Shown: positions 8,106 to 16,860, counted from the stretch's first letter. The stretch: 63,728 nt of DNA from Pseudoramibacter faecis (GCF_036289405.1 NZ_JAYFFI010000012.1:1-63728); one strand, 5' to 3'. Numbers and translations are program-made. Notes: generated from the letters alone by a model not told the origin.

Positions 8106-9666
8106 ATTCTTCCTCCTTTTGTTGCTTCACGCTTCGCGACGCCTCCTCCCGCACCGCTTTTAAATCAATTTTGCCGCTTTGCGTCATCGCCAGGCGTTTC
8201 GTCTCAAAAATATATTTGGGGATTTTAAAATAGGCCAGCCGCTTTTTTAAGAACGCGGTTAACGCCTCTCGGTCGATGTGGCCGGCCTTCATCCCGATCA
8301 CTGCGGCGATCTCTTCTTGCATGATGTCGTCCGGCACCCCCACCACCTTCACAAAGCGAATGGCTTCGTCGTATTCTTGAATCGCGGCTTCAATTTCTGC
8401 CGGAGAAATGTTTTCGCCGCCGCGAACGATCATCTCGGAGAGCCTTGTTTTAAAATGCAAATTCCCGCTGATATCCATGAACCCGGCGTCGCCGGTGCGA
8501 AACCAGCCGTCTCTTGTCATGGATTTTTCGCTCAGTTCCGGCAGGCCATAATAGCCTTGCATCACGCAATAGCCCGATAACTGAATTTCTCCCATCTCGC
8601 CGGCAGCCGCCTCGCGCTCGCCCTCGCAAGCCCAAATGCGAAGCGCCATCTCGGTCAACGGTCTCCCGACACTCGCCGCCAGGCATTCTTCAGGCTCGTC
8701 GATGGCCGCCATGGTGTTTAACGTCGTGGTTTCCGTCATGCCGTAGGCCAAAACGAGCCGGCGAAACCCCAGCTGCCTTTTGACGCGCAAAGCCGTTTTG
8801 GGCGAAATGGCCGCACCGGATAAAATCCCGCTGCGAAGGGACGACAGATCATAATCGGTCAAGGCCGGATGCCCGGCCATCAGAATGAGCATTGACGGCA
8901 CGGCATTGAAAACCGTGCAGCGATCCTTTTCGATGGCCGCCATGGCTTTTTCGGAGTGATAGCTTTTTTGAATGACCATCGCCATGCCGCTTTGCAGCGC
9001 GCAGACGACGCCGCAGTTAAGCCCTGAGCCGTGAAACATCGGCAGCGGCATCAACAGGCGGTCCGTCTCCTGCCACCCCATGTGCGCGCTGACATCGCGC
9101 ATCGCCCGCATGATCTGCCCGCCGCCCAGCATGACGCCCTTCGGGCTTCGGGTCGTCCCCGAGGTGAAAATGATCACCGCGGTGTCCTCCGGGTCGGCCG
9201 TCTTCGGAAGTGACAGAATATCGCCCCCGGCATCCCGCCTGGCCATCTCGTCGAAGCGAAACCACTTTTTAAGACAAGGGAGATCTTCCAATATTTCCTC
9301 AAGGATGACTTGGGGGTTCAAGCCGCGCTTAAGCTCGCCCACAGCCAGCCAGTCGACATCCGTCGATTGAAGAACTTCCCGCATCTCCTGAGCCCGGTAG
9401 GCCGGATTGAGCAATACCGCCACCGCCCCCAGGCATTGAACGCTCCAAAAGCAAATGACCCACACCAAGCTGTTTACGCCCCAAATGCCAACACGATCCT
9501 TGGGGCGAACCCCCGCTTTGTACAAACGCCCGGCCATTTCCTCCGCCCATTCGGCGCATGCCCGCCAGCTGATCTTGCGGCCGTCTTCTATATATGCGGT
9601 TTGGTCTGCGCTTTTAAGAACGCGCTCATCCAATCCCGCCTGCAACGTTTTGGCCGATAAAGTCAT
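8098..9666 (-). CDS. Acyl-CoA synthetase (AMP-forming)
   Basis: This ANL-superfamily ligase activates a carboxylic acid to its CoA thioester via an acyl-adenylate. The 522-residue protein shows the P-loop-like IIFTSGTTRSPKGV, the adenine motif YGMTETT, the hinge-region RTGDAGFMD and the C-terminal GKIDLKAVRE with the conserved Lys. The start at 9666 lies 28 bases after the acyl-CoA dehydrogenase stop and follows an AGAGG. An upstream in-frame ATG (9717) would overlap the previous gene by 23 bases without a clear ribosome site. In Stickland clusters a ligase of this kind primes the CoA-transferase cycle by making the first CoA ester. I infer that role here. Confidence 0.83.
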   Translation of the reverse strand: MTLSAKTLQAGLDERVLKSADQTAYIEDGRKISWRACAEWAEEMAGRLYKAGVRPKDRVGIWGVNSLVWVICFWSVQCLGAVAVLLNPAYRAQEMREVLQSTDVDWLAVGELKRGLNPQVILEEILEDLPCLKKWFRFDEMARRDAGGDILSLPKTADPEDTAVIIFTSGTTRSPKGVMLGGGQIMRAMRDVSAHMGWQETDRLLMPLPMFHGSGLNCGVVCALQSGMAMVIQKSYHSEKAMAAIEKDRCTVFNAVPSMLILMAGHPALTDYDLSSLRSGILSGAAISPKTALRVKRQLGFRRLVLAYGMTETTTLNTMAAIDEPEECLAASVGRPLTEMALRIWACEGEREAAAGEMGEIQLSGYCVMQGYYGLPELSEKSMTRDGWFRTGDAGFMDISGNLHFKTRLSEMIVRGGENISPAEIEAAIQEYDEAIRFVKVVGVPDDIMQEEIAAVIGMKAGHIDREALTAFLKKRLAYFKIPKYIFETKRLAMTQSGKIDLKAVREEASRSVKQQKEEEYV

Positions 9667-9694
9667 GCCCCTGCCTCTTTTCTTTCGGCATTGT

Positions 9695-10822
9695 CTATCG
9701 AAGCAGCTGATTGCCAATGATCACGCGCTGGATCTGGTTGGTCCCTTCGTAAATCTGGAGAATTTTGGCGTCACGGACCATCTTCTCCATCGGGTATTCC
9801 CGCATATAGCCATAACCGCCCAACACCTGCAGTGCATCGATGGTGCATTGCATTGCCGTGTCGGACCCGAAGCATTTGGTCATCGACGCCGCCGCCATAA
9901 ACGGCTTTCCGGCATCGATCAATTCAGCCGTGTGCAGTGCCAATTGGCGCCCGGCCTCAACCTGGGTTGCGATATCCGCCAGCATGAAGCCAATGGCCTG
10001 AAGTTTTCCGATCGGCTTGCCGAATTGTTTGCGCACCTTGGCATACGCCACGGCTTCGTCCAGAGCTCGCGCCGCCAGCCCCACGCCCATCGCACCGACA
10101 TTGACGCGGCTTTCCGTCAAGGTCGACAGCGCGATCTTAAAGCCCTTGCCCGGCCCTGCGATCTCATGATCCTTGGGGATGCGCACATTGTCAAAAATCA
10201 CCTCGGTGGTGTTCGACAGGCGAATGCCCATTTTGTCCTCTTCTTTGCCGATCTTAATGCCTTCGCGTTCCCGCTCGACCAAATAACAGCCGATGCCTTT
10301 GCCGCCGAGGCTTTTGTCCGCCGTCGCCATCACCACATAAACCGACGCGATGCCCCCGTTGGTGATAAAGCACTTGCTGCCGTTAATGATTAATTCGTCA
10401 CCATCCGCTTCAACGGTCGTCGAAATGCTGGAGGCGTCCGAGCCGGAGTCCGCCTCGGTTAATGCAAAGGCCGCCCAGCCACCAGCCGTCAGTCCGCCGT
10501 AAAAAATTTCTTTTTGTTCGGCACTCGCCGCGTTGTTGATCAAATGCGTCGCCGAGGCGTTGGCGCCCACCGCCGAGCCCAGCCCGACCTCATAGCGGCC
10601 CATCTGCTCGGCAATGAGGGTTTGGGTCACACTGCTCAAGCCGAGGCCGCCGGCCTCCTCGGGTACACACATGATGTTTAGCCCCATCTCCGCCATGCCA
10701 TCATAAAGCTGCGTTGGGATCTCCCCACTGGCGTCGTAATCCGCCGCAACCGACTTCACCTCGGTTTCCAAATAATCGCGCACCGCATTGGCCACATCCA
10801 TTTGTTCTTGTGTCGGAATCAT
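9695..10822 (-). CDS. Acyl-CoA dehydrogenase
   Basis: This FAD enzyme would catalyse the last reductive step, enoyl-CoA to acyl-CoA, the reverse of the usual beta-oxidation direction. The 375-residue product has the ACAD signatures: FALTEADSGSDA, ITNGGIASVYVV, RKQFGKPIGKLQAI, and IYEGTNQIQR, which carries the catalytic base Glu. It is the first gene of the operon, with an AGAGGAG ribosome site, and the -24/-12 promoter ends about 50 bases upstream. C. difficile AcdB and related enzymes form a bifurcating complex with EtfAB. No etf genes follow here, so the electron partner must be encoded elsewhere. Confidence 0.9.
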   Translation of the reverse strand: MIPTQEQMDVANAVRDYLETEVKSVAADYDASGEIPTQLYDGMAEMGLNIMCVPEEAGGLGLSSVTQTLIAEQMGRYEVGLGSAVGANASATHLINNAASAEQKEIFYGGLTAGGWAAFALTEADSGSDASSISTTVEADGDELIINGSKCFITNGGIASVYVVMATADKSLGGKGIGCYLVEREREGIKIGKEEDKMGIRLSNTTEVIFDNVRIPKDHEIAGPGKGFKIALSTLTESRVNVGAMGVGLAARALDEAVAYAKVRKQFGKPIGKLQAIGFMLADIATQVEAGRQLALHTAELIDAGKPFMAAASMTKCFGSDTAMQCTIDALQVLGGYGYMREYPMEKMVRDAKILQIYEGTNQIQRVIIGNQLLR

Positions 10823-10870
10823 CTTTTCTCCTCTCCGAAAATGTTTTTTGTGATTTGTCTGATATCATTC

Positions 10871-10885
10871 GCAAGCTTCGTGCCA
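10871..10885 (-). promoter_or_regulatory. Sigma54 (-24/-12) promoter of the dehydratase operon
   Basis: Read on the minus strand, 10885 to 10871 is TGGCACGAAGCTTGC. It matches TGGCACG-N4-TTGC exactly, with the required ten bases between the invariant GG and GC. Transcription would start near 10860, leaving a leader of about 38 bases before the acyl-CoA dehydrogenase start. The sigma54-type activator gene lies immediately upstream. Confidence 0.9.
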
Positions 10886-10955
10886 AAACCCCGCCCTCTT
10901 TGCGATCTTTTTCCGCCGCGCACTTAAAAACGACTTGACTGCGAGCAAAAAATAA

Positions 10956-10987
10956 ACAAAAAAATAAAGCCGATTCGTTTCGGCTTT
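10956..10987 (-). terminator. Rho-independent terminator of the sigma54 activator gene
   Basis: AAAGCCG (10966-10972) and CGGCTTT (10981-10987) form a 7-bp stem. On the minus strand it is followed by a U-rich run complementary to the A-rich 10950-10965. It would insulate the operon from activator-gene transcripts. Confidence 0.75.
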
Positions 10988-11033
10988 AAAAAATGACGTT
11001 TTGTGCTTTTGGAAAATCGCCGCGTGGTGGCAT

Positions 11034-12491
11034 TTAATCACCGACCGGTGCGTTTTTGCCATCGTTTTTGGTGGCGGCAATGCCATACTTTTTCATCTTG
11101 CGGATGATGGTCGAGTGGTCGATACCCAGAGCGCGAGCCGCTTTTCGCGTGGTCCCGAGTTTGTGATAGGCCTTTTCGATATAGGCCTTCTCCAAAGCGG
11201 CCACGTGCTGCTTTAAAGGTTCAAGCGGCGGCTCTAATACCTCCCCCCCTCGGTATTCTGACGGCGATTTTTGCGCCGTAGCGGCTTCCGGCGGCTCCGC
11301 TTCAAAACCATAGGGCCATTCCAAAAAGGCATCGCCGCTGACCACCATCATGCGTTCGATGGTGTTGCGCAACTCGCGAACGTTCCCAGGCCAAGCGCGA
11401 TCTTGCAGCTTTTGAAGCATAACCGGCGTAATGCTTTTGTGCAGATGATACTTTTGATTGAATTGATCGATGAACAGCATGACGAGCGGAATGATGTCTT
11501 CTTTTCGCTTTCGAAGCGGCGGCACCTCCAATTGAATCACCGCCAGGCGAAAAAACAAATCCTCTCGGAATTGTTCGTTTTGAATCATCCGCTTGAGGTT
11601 GCGATTTGTCGCCGACACAATGCGCACATCTGCTTCTATCAGTTCGTGACTGCCGACCGGCGCGAAGGTCCCCGTTTCGAGCACCCGCAAAAGCTTCGCC
11701 TGCAAATTAAGCGGCATGTCGCCGATCTCGTCCAAAAACAAAGTGCCGCCGCGGGCCATCTCAAATAGTCCCCGTTTGCCTTTTTTGACCTGCCCTGTAA
11801 AAGTCCCTTCAGCATAGCCGAAAAGCTCGGTTTCAAGCAGAGTGTCGGGAATCGCCGCACAATTGACAGCGATAAAAGGGCCGTTTTTTCGCGCGGAATG
11901 CTCGTGAATAAATCGAGCTGCCACATCTTTTCCCGCTCCGGATTCTCCAGTTAAAACCACGGAGATATCAAATTTTGCAATTTTGATCGCCAAATCCAAA
12001 ATCCGCTGCATTTCCAGGCTGACGGCTACAATTCCCGGCCCGTAGTGATCCAGAGCGTCCTTTTGGGTGGCCAGGCGCTCCAGCGAGCGGCGGATATTTT
12101 CGATATCGTCGCGGATCTCAAAAAATTCCGTGACGTCGTGCACTTCCGTCACTACATAGGCAATAGATTTATGCGTATCAAAAATCGGTTCAGAATGACT
12201 GATGATAAACACGCCGTTGCTGTCCTGGGCGTGCTGACGAATCACCTTCGTTCTTTTCCGCACTGCCTCCAGGCACGTCGGTTCTGATTCGATAAATCCG
12301 CTTTTTTGAAAGCGACGGATATTATCCCCCGGAAAAAGACGATCTCCCAATTTCGTCAAACGGCGATAGGCCTCGTTAAAATACAAAATTTTACCATGCT
12401 CGCTTGAAACCATCCATCCTTCTTGCATCGCATCCAAACAAGCGATTAAGCACGCATCTGTTATCTTCGTTGTCCGAGAATCCCCAACCAT
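11034..12491 (-). CDS. Sigma54-dependent transcriptional activator with PAS sensor domain
   Basis: This 485-residue enhancer-binding protein has three parts. An N-terminal PAS-like sensor spans roughly residues 15-125. A central AAA+ domain has Walker A GESGAGKD (182-189), Walker B LFLDE (about 251-255), and the sigma54-contact loop, which here reads GTFTGQ (229-234) instead of GAFTGA. The C-terminus is a Fis-type helix-turn-helix (TTRKAARALGIDHSTIIRKM). There is no receiver domain, so it probably senses a small ligand directly. The start at 12491 has AGGAG six bases ahead; the frame extends upstream without one. Position next to the -24/-12 promoter makes it the likely activator of the dehydratase operon. 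Confidence 0.92.
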   Translation of the reverse strand: MVGDSRTTKITDACLIACLDAMQEGWMVSSEHGKILYFNEAYRRLTKLGDRLFPGDNIRRFQKSGFIESEPTCLEAVRKRTKVIRQHAQDSNGVFIISHSEPIFDTHKSIAYVVTEVHDVTEFFEIRDDIENIRRSLERLATQKDALDHYGPGIVAVSLEMQRILDLAIKIAKFDISVVLTGESGAGKDVAARFIHEHSARKNGPFIAVNCAAIPDTLLETELFGYAEGTFTGQVKKGKRGLFEMARGGTLFLDEIGDMPLNLQAKLLRVLETGTFAPVGSHELIEADVRIVSATNRNLKRMIQNEQFREDLFFRLAVIQLEVPPLRKRKEDIIPLVMLFIDQFNQKYHLHKSITPVMLQKLQDRAWPGNVRELRNTIERMMVVSGDAFLEWPYGFEAEPPEAATAQKSPSEYRGGEVLEPPLEPLKQHVAALEKAYIEKAYHKLGTTRKAARALGIDHSTIIRKMKKYGIAATKNDGKNAPVGD

Positions 12492-12534
12492 TTTTCTTCT
12501 CCTGATATCTCGCTTCGATATTTGCTTTTTGTCC

Positions 12535-13041
12535 TTACAAAAATGACTCGTTATCATGACCAGACGTGGCTGATTTCAACTTCCCTTTGTCTTCTTTCTG
12601 ATCATGCATCTGTGTTTGTTCCATCAACCGACTGACGCGCTCAAAAAATTTTCCCCCTTCGTCCGAATCCCGCAGCAAATATTTGCGCATCACCATCAAC
12701 AGCAAAATCGCCACGATATAAAGCAGGGTCTGCTCGCCATTCAGATGGCCGATGATGAGCCCCCGGGCGATGGCAAAGATCAGCGCTTCGAGCACCGCCT
12801 GCATCGTGTGGGTATAGACCATGCGGATAAATTCCGTGCAGATGATTAAATTCATGCACAGCCCCAGATAAGTCTGGAGGGTTTTAAAGGCCACTGTCAG
12901 CGATGCATTAAACTCGATATGGGCAAAGAGTTCAAACAAATTCATCGCGATGAGCACCACCAAAAAGAGCGCGATAGCCATTTCCAGAATCTCCAGCACC
13001 ACTTCATAAAATTTGAGCGCACCGTTTTTCAATCGTTCCAT
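12535..13041 (-). CDS. PsiE-like membrane protein
   Basis: This 168-residue protein has four hydrophobic segments (about residues 17-45, 55-75, 85-100 and 105-120) and a polar, charged C-terminal tail. The pattern resembles the phosphate-starvation-inducible PsiE family, whose function is not established. The start at 13041 follows AGAGGTG; a GTG nine bases upstream is also in frame. Its stop is 43 bases before the sigma54 activator start on the same strand, so the two are probably co-transcribed. No role in the fermentation operon can be shown. Confidence 0.65.
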   Translation of the reverse strand: MERLKNGALKFYEVVLEILEMAIALFLVVLIAMNLFELFAHIEFNASLTVAFKTLQTYLGLCMNLIICTEFIRMVYTHTMQAVLEALIFAIARGLIIGHLNGEQTLLYIVAILLLMVMRKYLLRDSDEGGKFFERVSRLMEQTQMHDQKEDKGKLKSATSGHDNESFL

Positions 13042-13107
13042 TTTGTTCACCTCTGTCGATGTTTTGGCTTTATCTTATCACAGGCCTGCTTTCGCGTCAG
13101 TAAAAAA

Positions 13108-13135
13108 TTGTCAAGGCCGCACTCAATGTGATAAA
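13108..13135 (+). promoter_or_regulatory. Sigma-A promoter of the dCMP deaminase gene
   Basis: TTGTCA (13108-13113) and GATAAA (13130-13135) are 16 bases apart, giving a start near 13142. It points away from the PsiE-like gene. Confidence 0.6.
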
Positions 13136-13169
13136 CTGACATCAAGCATTTATGAGCGAGGAGGCTTTG

Positions 13170-13649
13170 ATGAAACGAACCGATTATCTGAGCTGGGACC
13201 AATATTTCATGGGCATTGCCCTGCTTTCGGCGCAGCGCAGCAAGGATCCCGGCACCCAGGTGGGGGCCTGCATCGTCAGCCCGGAAAATAAAATTCTATC
13301 GATGGGCTACAACGGCATGCCCACCGGCTGCAGCGACGACAAAATGCCCTGGGCGCGCGAGGGCGATCCACTGGATACCAAGTATCTTTACGTATGCCAC
13401 GCCGAATTTAACGCCATTTTAAACAGTGGTGCCAAAACCCTGCAGGGCGCCACCCTTTATGTCACCCTTTTCCCCTGCAACGAGTGCTCCAAAGCCATCA
13501 TTCAATGCGGCATTAAAAAAGTCGTTTATATGGAAGACAAATATCCGGAGAGCGACGCCGTGATTGCCGCCAAACGGATGATGGACATGACCGGCGTGGT
13601 TTATCAACGCTATAGCGAACCCCACCGCGACATCACCCTGCATCTATAA
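13170..13649 (+). CDS. dCMP deaminase family protein (ComEB-like)
   Basis: This zinc enzyme converts dCMP to dUMP, feeding thymidylate synthesis; Bacillus ComEB is a homologue. The 159-residue protein has the cytidine-deaminase-fold zinc site: H77-A-E79 (CHAEFNAI) and C103-x2-C106 (PCNECSK), with Glu79 as proton shuttle. The open frame begins at 13152, but GAGGAGG (13157-13163) sits ahead of the ATG at 13170. It is a single-gene unit between its own promoter and a strong terminator. Confidence 0.9.
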   Translation: MKRTDYLSWDQYFMGIALLSAQRSKDPGTQVGACIVSPENKILSMGYNGMPTGCSDDKMPWAREGDPLDTKYLYVCHAEFNAILNSGAKTLQGATLYVTLFPCNECSKAIIQCGIKKVVYMEDKYPESDAVIAAKRMMDMTGVVYQRYSEPHRDITLHL

Positions 13650-13677
13650 CGCCATTGATAAGATCCTCCCGATCACG

Positions 13678-13719
13678 AAAAAAGAGAGCCGATCCAAAAA
13701 CGGATCCGCTCTCTTTTTT
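13678..13719. terminator. Bidirectional terminator between dCMP deaminase and metH
   Basis: AAAGAGAGCCGATCC (13681-13695) pairs almost perfectly with GGATCCGCTCTCTTT, flanked by an A-run on the left and a T-run on the right. It can end both convergent transcripts. Confidence 0.88.
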
Positions 13720-13733
13720 GTGTCCTGAACGCT

Positions 13734-16151
13734 TTATTCGCCAAAAACCTGATCGGCGATGGCTACGCCGGCCCGGGCGTCCTTGCCATAAAAATCGGCA
13801 TGGATCGACTGCGCATAGGTTTCGTTCATCACAGCGCCGCCGACCATCACCTTGACGCCGGGAAGCTCGGCCCTAATCAATTCGATAGTGGCTTCCATGT
13901 TTTTCACCGTGGTCGTCATCAGCGCGCTTAAGCCCACGAGTCTGGCCTCTTCCCGCCGGGCGGCATTCACAATCACCTCCGGATCCACATCCTTGCCCAG
14001 ATCTACCACGCGATAGCCGTAATTCTCCATGATCACCTTGAGAATATTCTTGCCGATATCGTGCACATCCCCCTTGACCGTCGCGAGCACCACAGTCCCT
14101 TTGACCATCTGCTCGTCGCTTTTAATCGCTTTTTTAATCTCGGCAAAGGCATTTTGTACCGTCTCCGCTGCAAAGATTAAATTGGGCAGAAACACCTCGC
14201 CGGTCTCAAAAAGGTCCCCGATCTCGTCGAGGCCGGGAATCAGGTAGTTGTTGACGATATCCATCGGCGGCATGCGGGTCAGCATCTCCTGCACGACCGG
14301 CACGATTTCGTCCTTCAGGCCGTCAACCACCATGCCGATGACATCCGCCTCCCCGATCGCCGAGACCGCCCCGTCGTTTTCTTCGTTTTGGGCATCGGCC
14401 GTTCGGCCGGGACCCGCCGCGGTCATTTCGATATTTTGATCGTCCTTATGCGCCGCGACATAGGCCCGACAACCCTCGTCCAAACCGGCAAGGGCGCGGT
14501 AAGCCGAAACGGCGTTCATCATTTCGGCATCGGCTGCCTTCATGATCGGCGTGTCGAGGCCTGCCGCCAGCGCCATGGTCAAAAAAGATTTGTTGATCAG
14601 CCGGCGGTTGGGCAGCCCGAAGGAAATATTGCTGACGCCGAGCACCGTCGGCACATCGTATTTGGCCTTGACCGCCCGCACCGCATCCAGGGTTTCACGC
14701 ACGCCTGCCTGCTGGGCCGAGGCCGTGAGCACCAGACAGTCGATGGCGATATGCTCGACGCCGATGCCCTGCTTTGCAGCTTCCGCGATGATTTTATCCG
14801 CCACAGCCACGCGGCCGGCTGCCGTCGCCGGGATGCCGTCATCATCCAGGGTCAGGCCGAGCACCGCCGCGCCGTAATGGGCCACAATGGGCAAGATCCC
14901 TGCCATCGATGCCGCTTCTCCATTCACCGAGTTCACCAGCGGCTTGCCGTTGTAATTTTTGAGCACGGCCTCAATCACCTCCGGCTTGGTGCTGTCGATC
15001 TGCAGGGGCAGATCCACCACCTGGCTGATAGCGCGTACCGCCTGCACCATCAAAGCCGCCTCATCCACCTCCGGCAGGCCGACATTCACATCCAAAATAT
15101 CCGCCCCCTGCTGTTTTTGCTCCATGGCCAGCCGTTTGACCACCGCCATCCTGCTCCGGCGCAAATCCGCTTTGAGTTCAGGGTTCGTGGTCGGATTGAT
15201 GGCCTCACCGATCACGCGGATATCCGTTCCCAAGGTCACCGTTCGTGTGGATGAAGCGATGCGCATGGGCCTGCGCGCACCGCTTCGTGCCGGCAGCGCG
15301 ACCGATCGGGTCCGAGTGATGGTCTCGGCGATATAATTCGGGGTTGTGCCGCAGCACCCGCCGAGCACCGCCGCACCTTTTGCCGCAATCTCGCGCATAA
15401 ATCCGGCAAACGCGGTCGCGTCGATATCATAAACCGTCTCACCGTTCACCACCCGGGGCAGCCCCGCGTTGGGCTCCACCACAATGGGCACCGACGCCGC
15501 CTTGAGCAGCTTGTCGATAATGGGCATCATCTTATCCGGCCCGGTGGAGCAGTTGATACCGATGGCATCGACGCCGAGGCCTTCCAGAATGGTCACCACC
15601 GTTTCCGGATCCGAGCCCGTCAAGGTCCGACCGTTGTCTTCGTAGGTCATTGAGCAGATGATCGGCAGGTCACAGTTCTCCTTCGCGGCCAGTACCGCCG
15701 CTCGAGCTTCATAAATATCCGTCATCGTCTCGATAAAAATCAGATTCGCCCCGGCCGCATTTCCGGCCTTCACCGCTTCGGCAAAGCACGCCTTGGCCGC
15801 TTCAAAGGATAAATCCCCCAAGTCCCCAATGAGCGCGCCCGTCGGCCCGATATCCATCGCGACAAACCGGGGGTGCTGGGCTTTGGCAATGCGCACCGCC
15901 GCGCGCACCACCTCGTCCACCGAATAGGGCGACCCCGCCATTTTGTGCCCGTTGGCGCCAAAGGTGTTGGCCACCAGAATATCGGCTCCCGCCGCCACAT
16001 AGGCCGCCTGAATCTCGGCAATGACATCAGGATGGGTGAGATTGAGCGCTTCCGGCACGGGCCCGGGGTTTTCGATCCGCTTTTGGATCATGCTGCCCAT
16101 ACCGCCGTCCAGATAAAGGCGCTCGTTTCCTAAAATTGCTTTGATATCCAT
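13734..16151 (-). CDS. metH: Cobalamin-dependent methionine synthase (short form, no reactivation domain)
   Basis: The enzyme transfers the methyl group of methyltetrahydrofolate to homocysteine through cobalamin. The 805-residue protein has a homocysteine-binding barrel (about 1-290) with zinc ligands C201, C266 and C267 (GINCSTGP, GGCCGTT). A pterin-binding barrel follows (about 300-580). The linker of about 20 polar residues (near 585-610) precedes the B12-binding cap and Rossmann module, whose DVHDIGK His (about 697) would coordinate cobalt. The AdoMet-binding reactivation domain of the E. coli enzyme is absent, as is common in Clostridia, where reactivation must come from another protein. 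It is monocistronic, with a consensus promoter and no sign of a SAM or B12 riboswitch in the short leader. Confidence 0.93.
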   Translation of the reverse strand: MDIKAILGNERLYLDGGMGSMIQKRIENPGPVPEALNLTHPDVIAEIQAAYVAAGADILVANTFGANGHKMAGSPYSVDEVVRAAVRIAKAQHPRFVAMDIGPTGALIGDLGDLSFEAAKACFAEAVKAGNAAGANLIFIETMTDIYEARAAVLAAKENCDLPIICSMTYEDNGRTLTGSDPETVVTILEGLGVDAIGINCSTGPDKMMPIIDKLLKAASVPIVVEPNAGLPRVVNGETVYDIDATAFAGFMREIAAKGAAVLGGCCGTTPNYIAETITRTRSVALPARSGARRPMRIASSTRTVTLGTDIRVIGEAINPTTNPELKADLRRSRMAVVKRLAMEQKQQGADILDVNVGLPEVDEAALMVQAVRAISQVVDLPLQIDSTKPEVIEAVLKNYNGKPLVNSVNGEAASMAGILPIVAHYGAAVLGLTLDDDGIPATAAGRVAVADKIIAEAAKQGIGVEHIAIDCLVLTASAQQAGVRETLDAVRAVKAKYDVPTVLGVSNISFGLPNRRLINKSFLTMALAAGLDTPIMKAADAEMMNAVSAYRALAGLDEGCRAYVAAHKDDQNIEMTAAGPGRTADAQNEENDGAVSAIGEADVIGMVVDGLKDEIVPVVQEMLTRMPPMDIVNNYLIPGLDEIGDLFETGEVFLPNLIFAAETVQNAFAEIKKAIKSDEQMVKGTVVLATVKGDVHDIGKNILKVIMENYGYRVVDLGKDVDPEVIVNAARREEARLVGLSALMTTTVKNMEATIELIRAELPGVKVMVGGAVMNETYAQSIHADFYGKDARAGVAIADQVFGE

Positions 16152-16204
16152 TCGTCTTCCATCTCTTTCTGCTCTTTCTTGCGTCTCTTTTTAAAAGTGG
16201 CCCC

Positions 16205-16233
16205 AGTATACCAAATGAAAACCTACAATTCAA
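16205..16233 (-). promoter_or_regulatory. Sigma-A promoter of metH
   Basis: On the minus strand TTGAAT (16233-16228), a 17-base spacer and TATACT (16210-16205). The expected start is near 16198, leaving a leader of about 46 bases, too short for a SAM riboswitch. Confidence 0.75.
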
Positions 16234-16267
16234 GTCTGTTAAATAACTCACATGAATCCCGCGCATC

Positions 16268-16293
16268 AAAAAATCGCCCATCGGACGATTTTT
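16268..16293 (-). terminator. Terminator of the DUF2442-like gene
   Basis: AAAAATCG (16269-16276) and CGATTTTT (16286-16293) form a stem with a U-run on the minus-strand transcript. Confidence 0.6.
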
Positions 16294-16329
16294 CATTCAA
16301 CTTCATTCAATCCCATTCCATTTTGAACG

Positions 16330-16674
16330 CTAAGCTTGCTGGATCAGTGGCTGAGAAAGAATCTGTGTCCAGAGTTCGCCGCCGCGGTCAACCTCCAGCC
16401 ATTCGGAGCTCGGCAGCTTGACAATCCAGCTGCCTTCGTAAAGCTCTCCGGCAGCGATGCGCAAAAGCCCGTGCCAGATAACGGAGCGTTTGCCATCGTA
16501 GGGCGAGAGCCGCACATCTTTAAACACCAGCGGATCCTTGAGCACGGCCATTTCCGGATCGGTGTCGAGCAGCGGCTTCATGTCGTAGGCCCGCACTTCT
16601 TCATTTTGAAAATGGATTTCTAAAATATAGTTTTCTTTGGGAATCACCCTGTGAATGGATGGCACTTGATTCAT
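16330..16674 (-). CDS. DUF2442-like small protein
   Basis: This 114-residue protein contains the pattern of DUF2442: an N-terminal IHRVIPKENYILEIHF strand pair, YDMKPLL, then DPLVFKDVRLSPYDGKRSVIW and EGSWIVKLPSSEWLEVD. The family is small and uncharacterised; members often sit near toxin-antitoxin or restriction genes, but no such partner is visible here. It is a single-gene unit with its own terminator. Confidence 0.6.
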   Translation of the reverse strand: MNQVPSIHRVIPKENYILEIHFQNEEVRAYDMKPLLDTDPEMAVLKDPLVFKDVRLSPYDGKRSVIWHGLLRIAAGELYEGSWIVKLPSSEWLEVDRGGELWTQILSQPLIQQA

Positions 16675-16768
16675 CTTTATTTTGCCTCTAAATTAAAATT
16701 GATTTCATTCTACCACAGCCCATGACAATCTTCAAAATCATTTGACCACAGCATCCAGTTTTAGGTCG

Positions 16769-16797
16769 TCTTTATTTTGTATTAAGGATTTTACAAT
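16769..16797 (+). promoter_or_regulatory. Possible pgi promoter
   Basis: TACAAT (16792-16797) lies 17 bases after a weak -35 (TCTTTA, 16769-16774). The AT-rich setting between two genes supports it, but the match is modest. Confidence 0.4.
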
Positions 16798-16860
16798 AAA
16801 ATGATAATGGATTTCAACTACAAAATAATTCTAACCACACCATCGTGAAAGGGGTAAATC

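Noticed and set aside
16152..16204. SAM or cobalamin riboswitch ahead of metH
   Set aside because: The promoter places the start about 46 bases before the ATG, too short for either aptamer.
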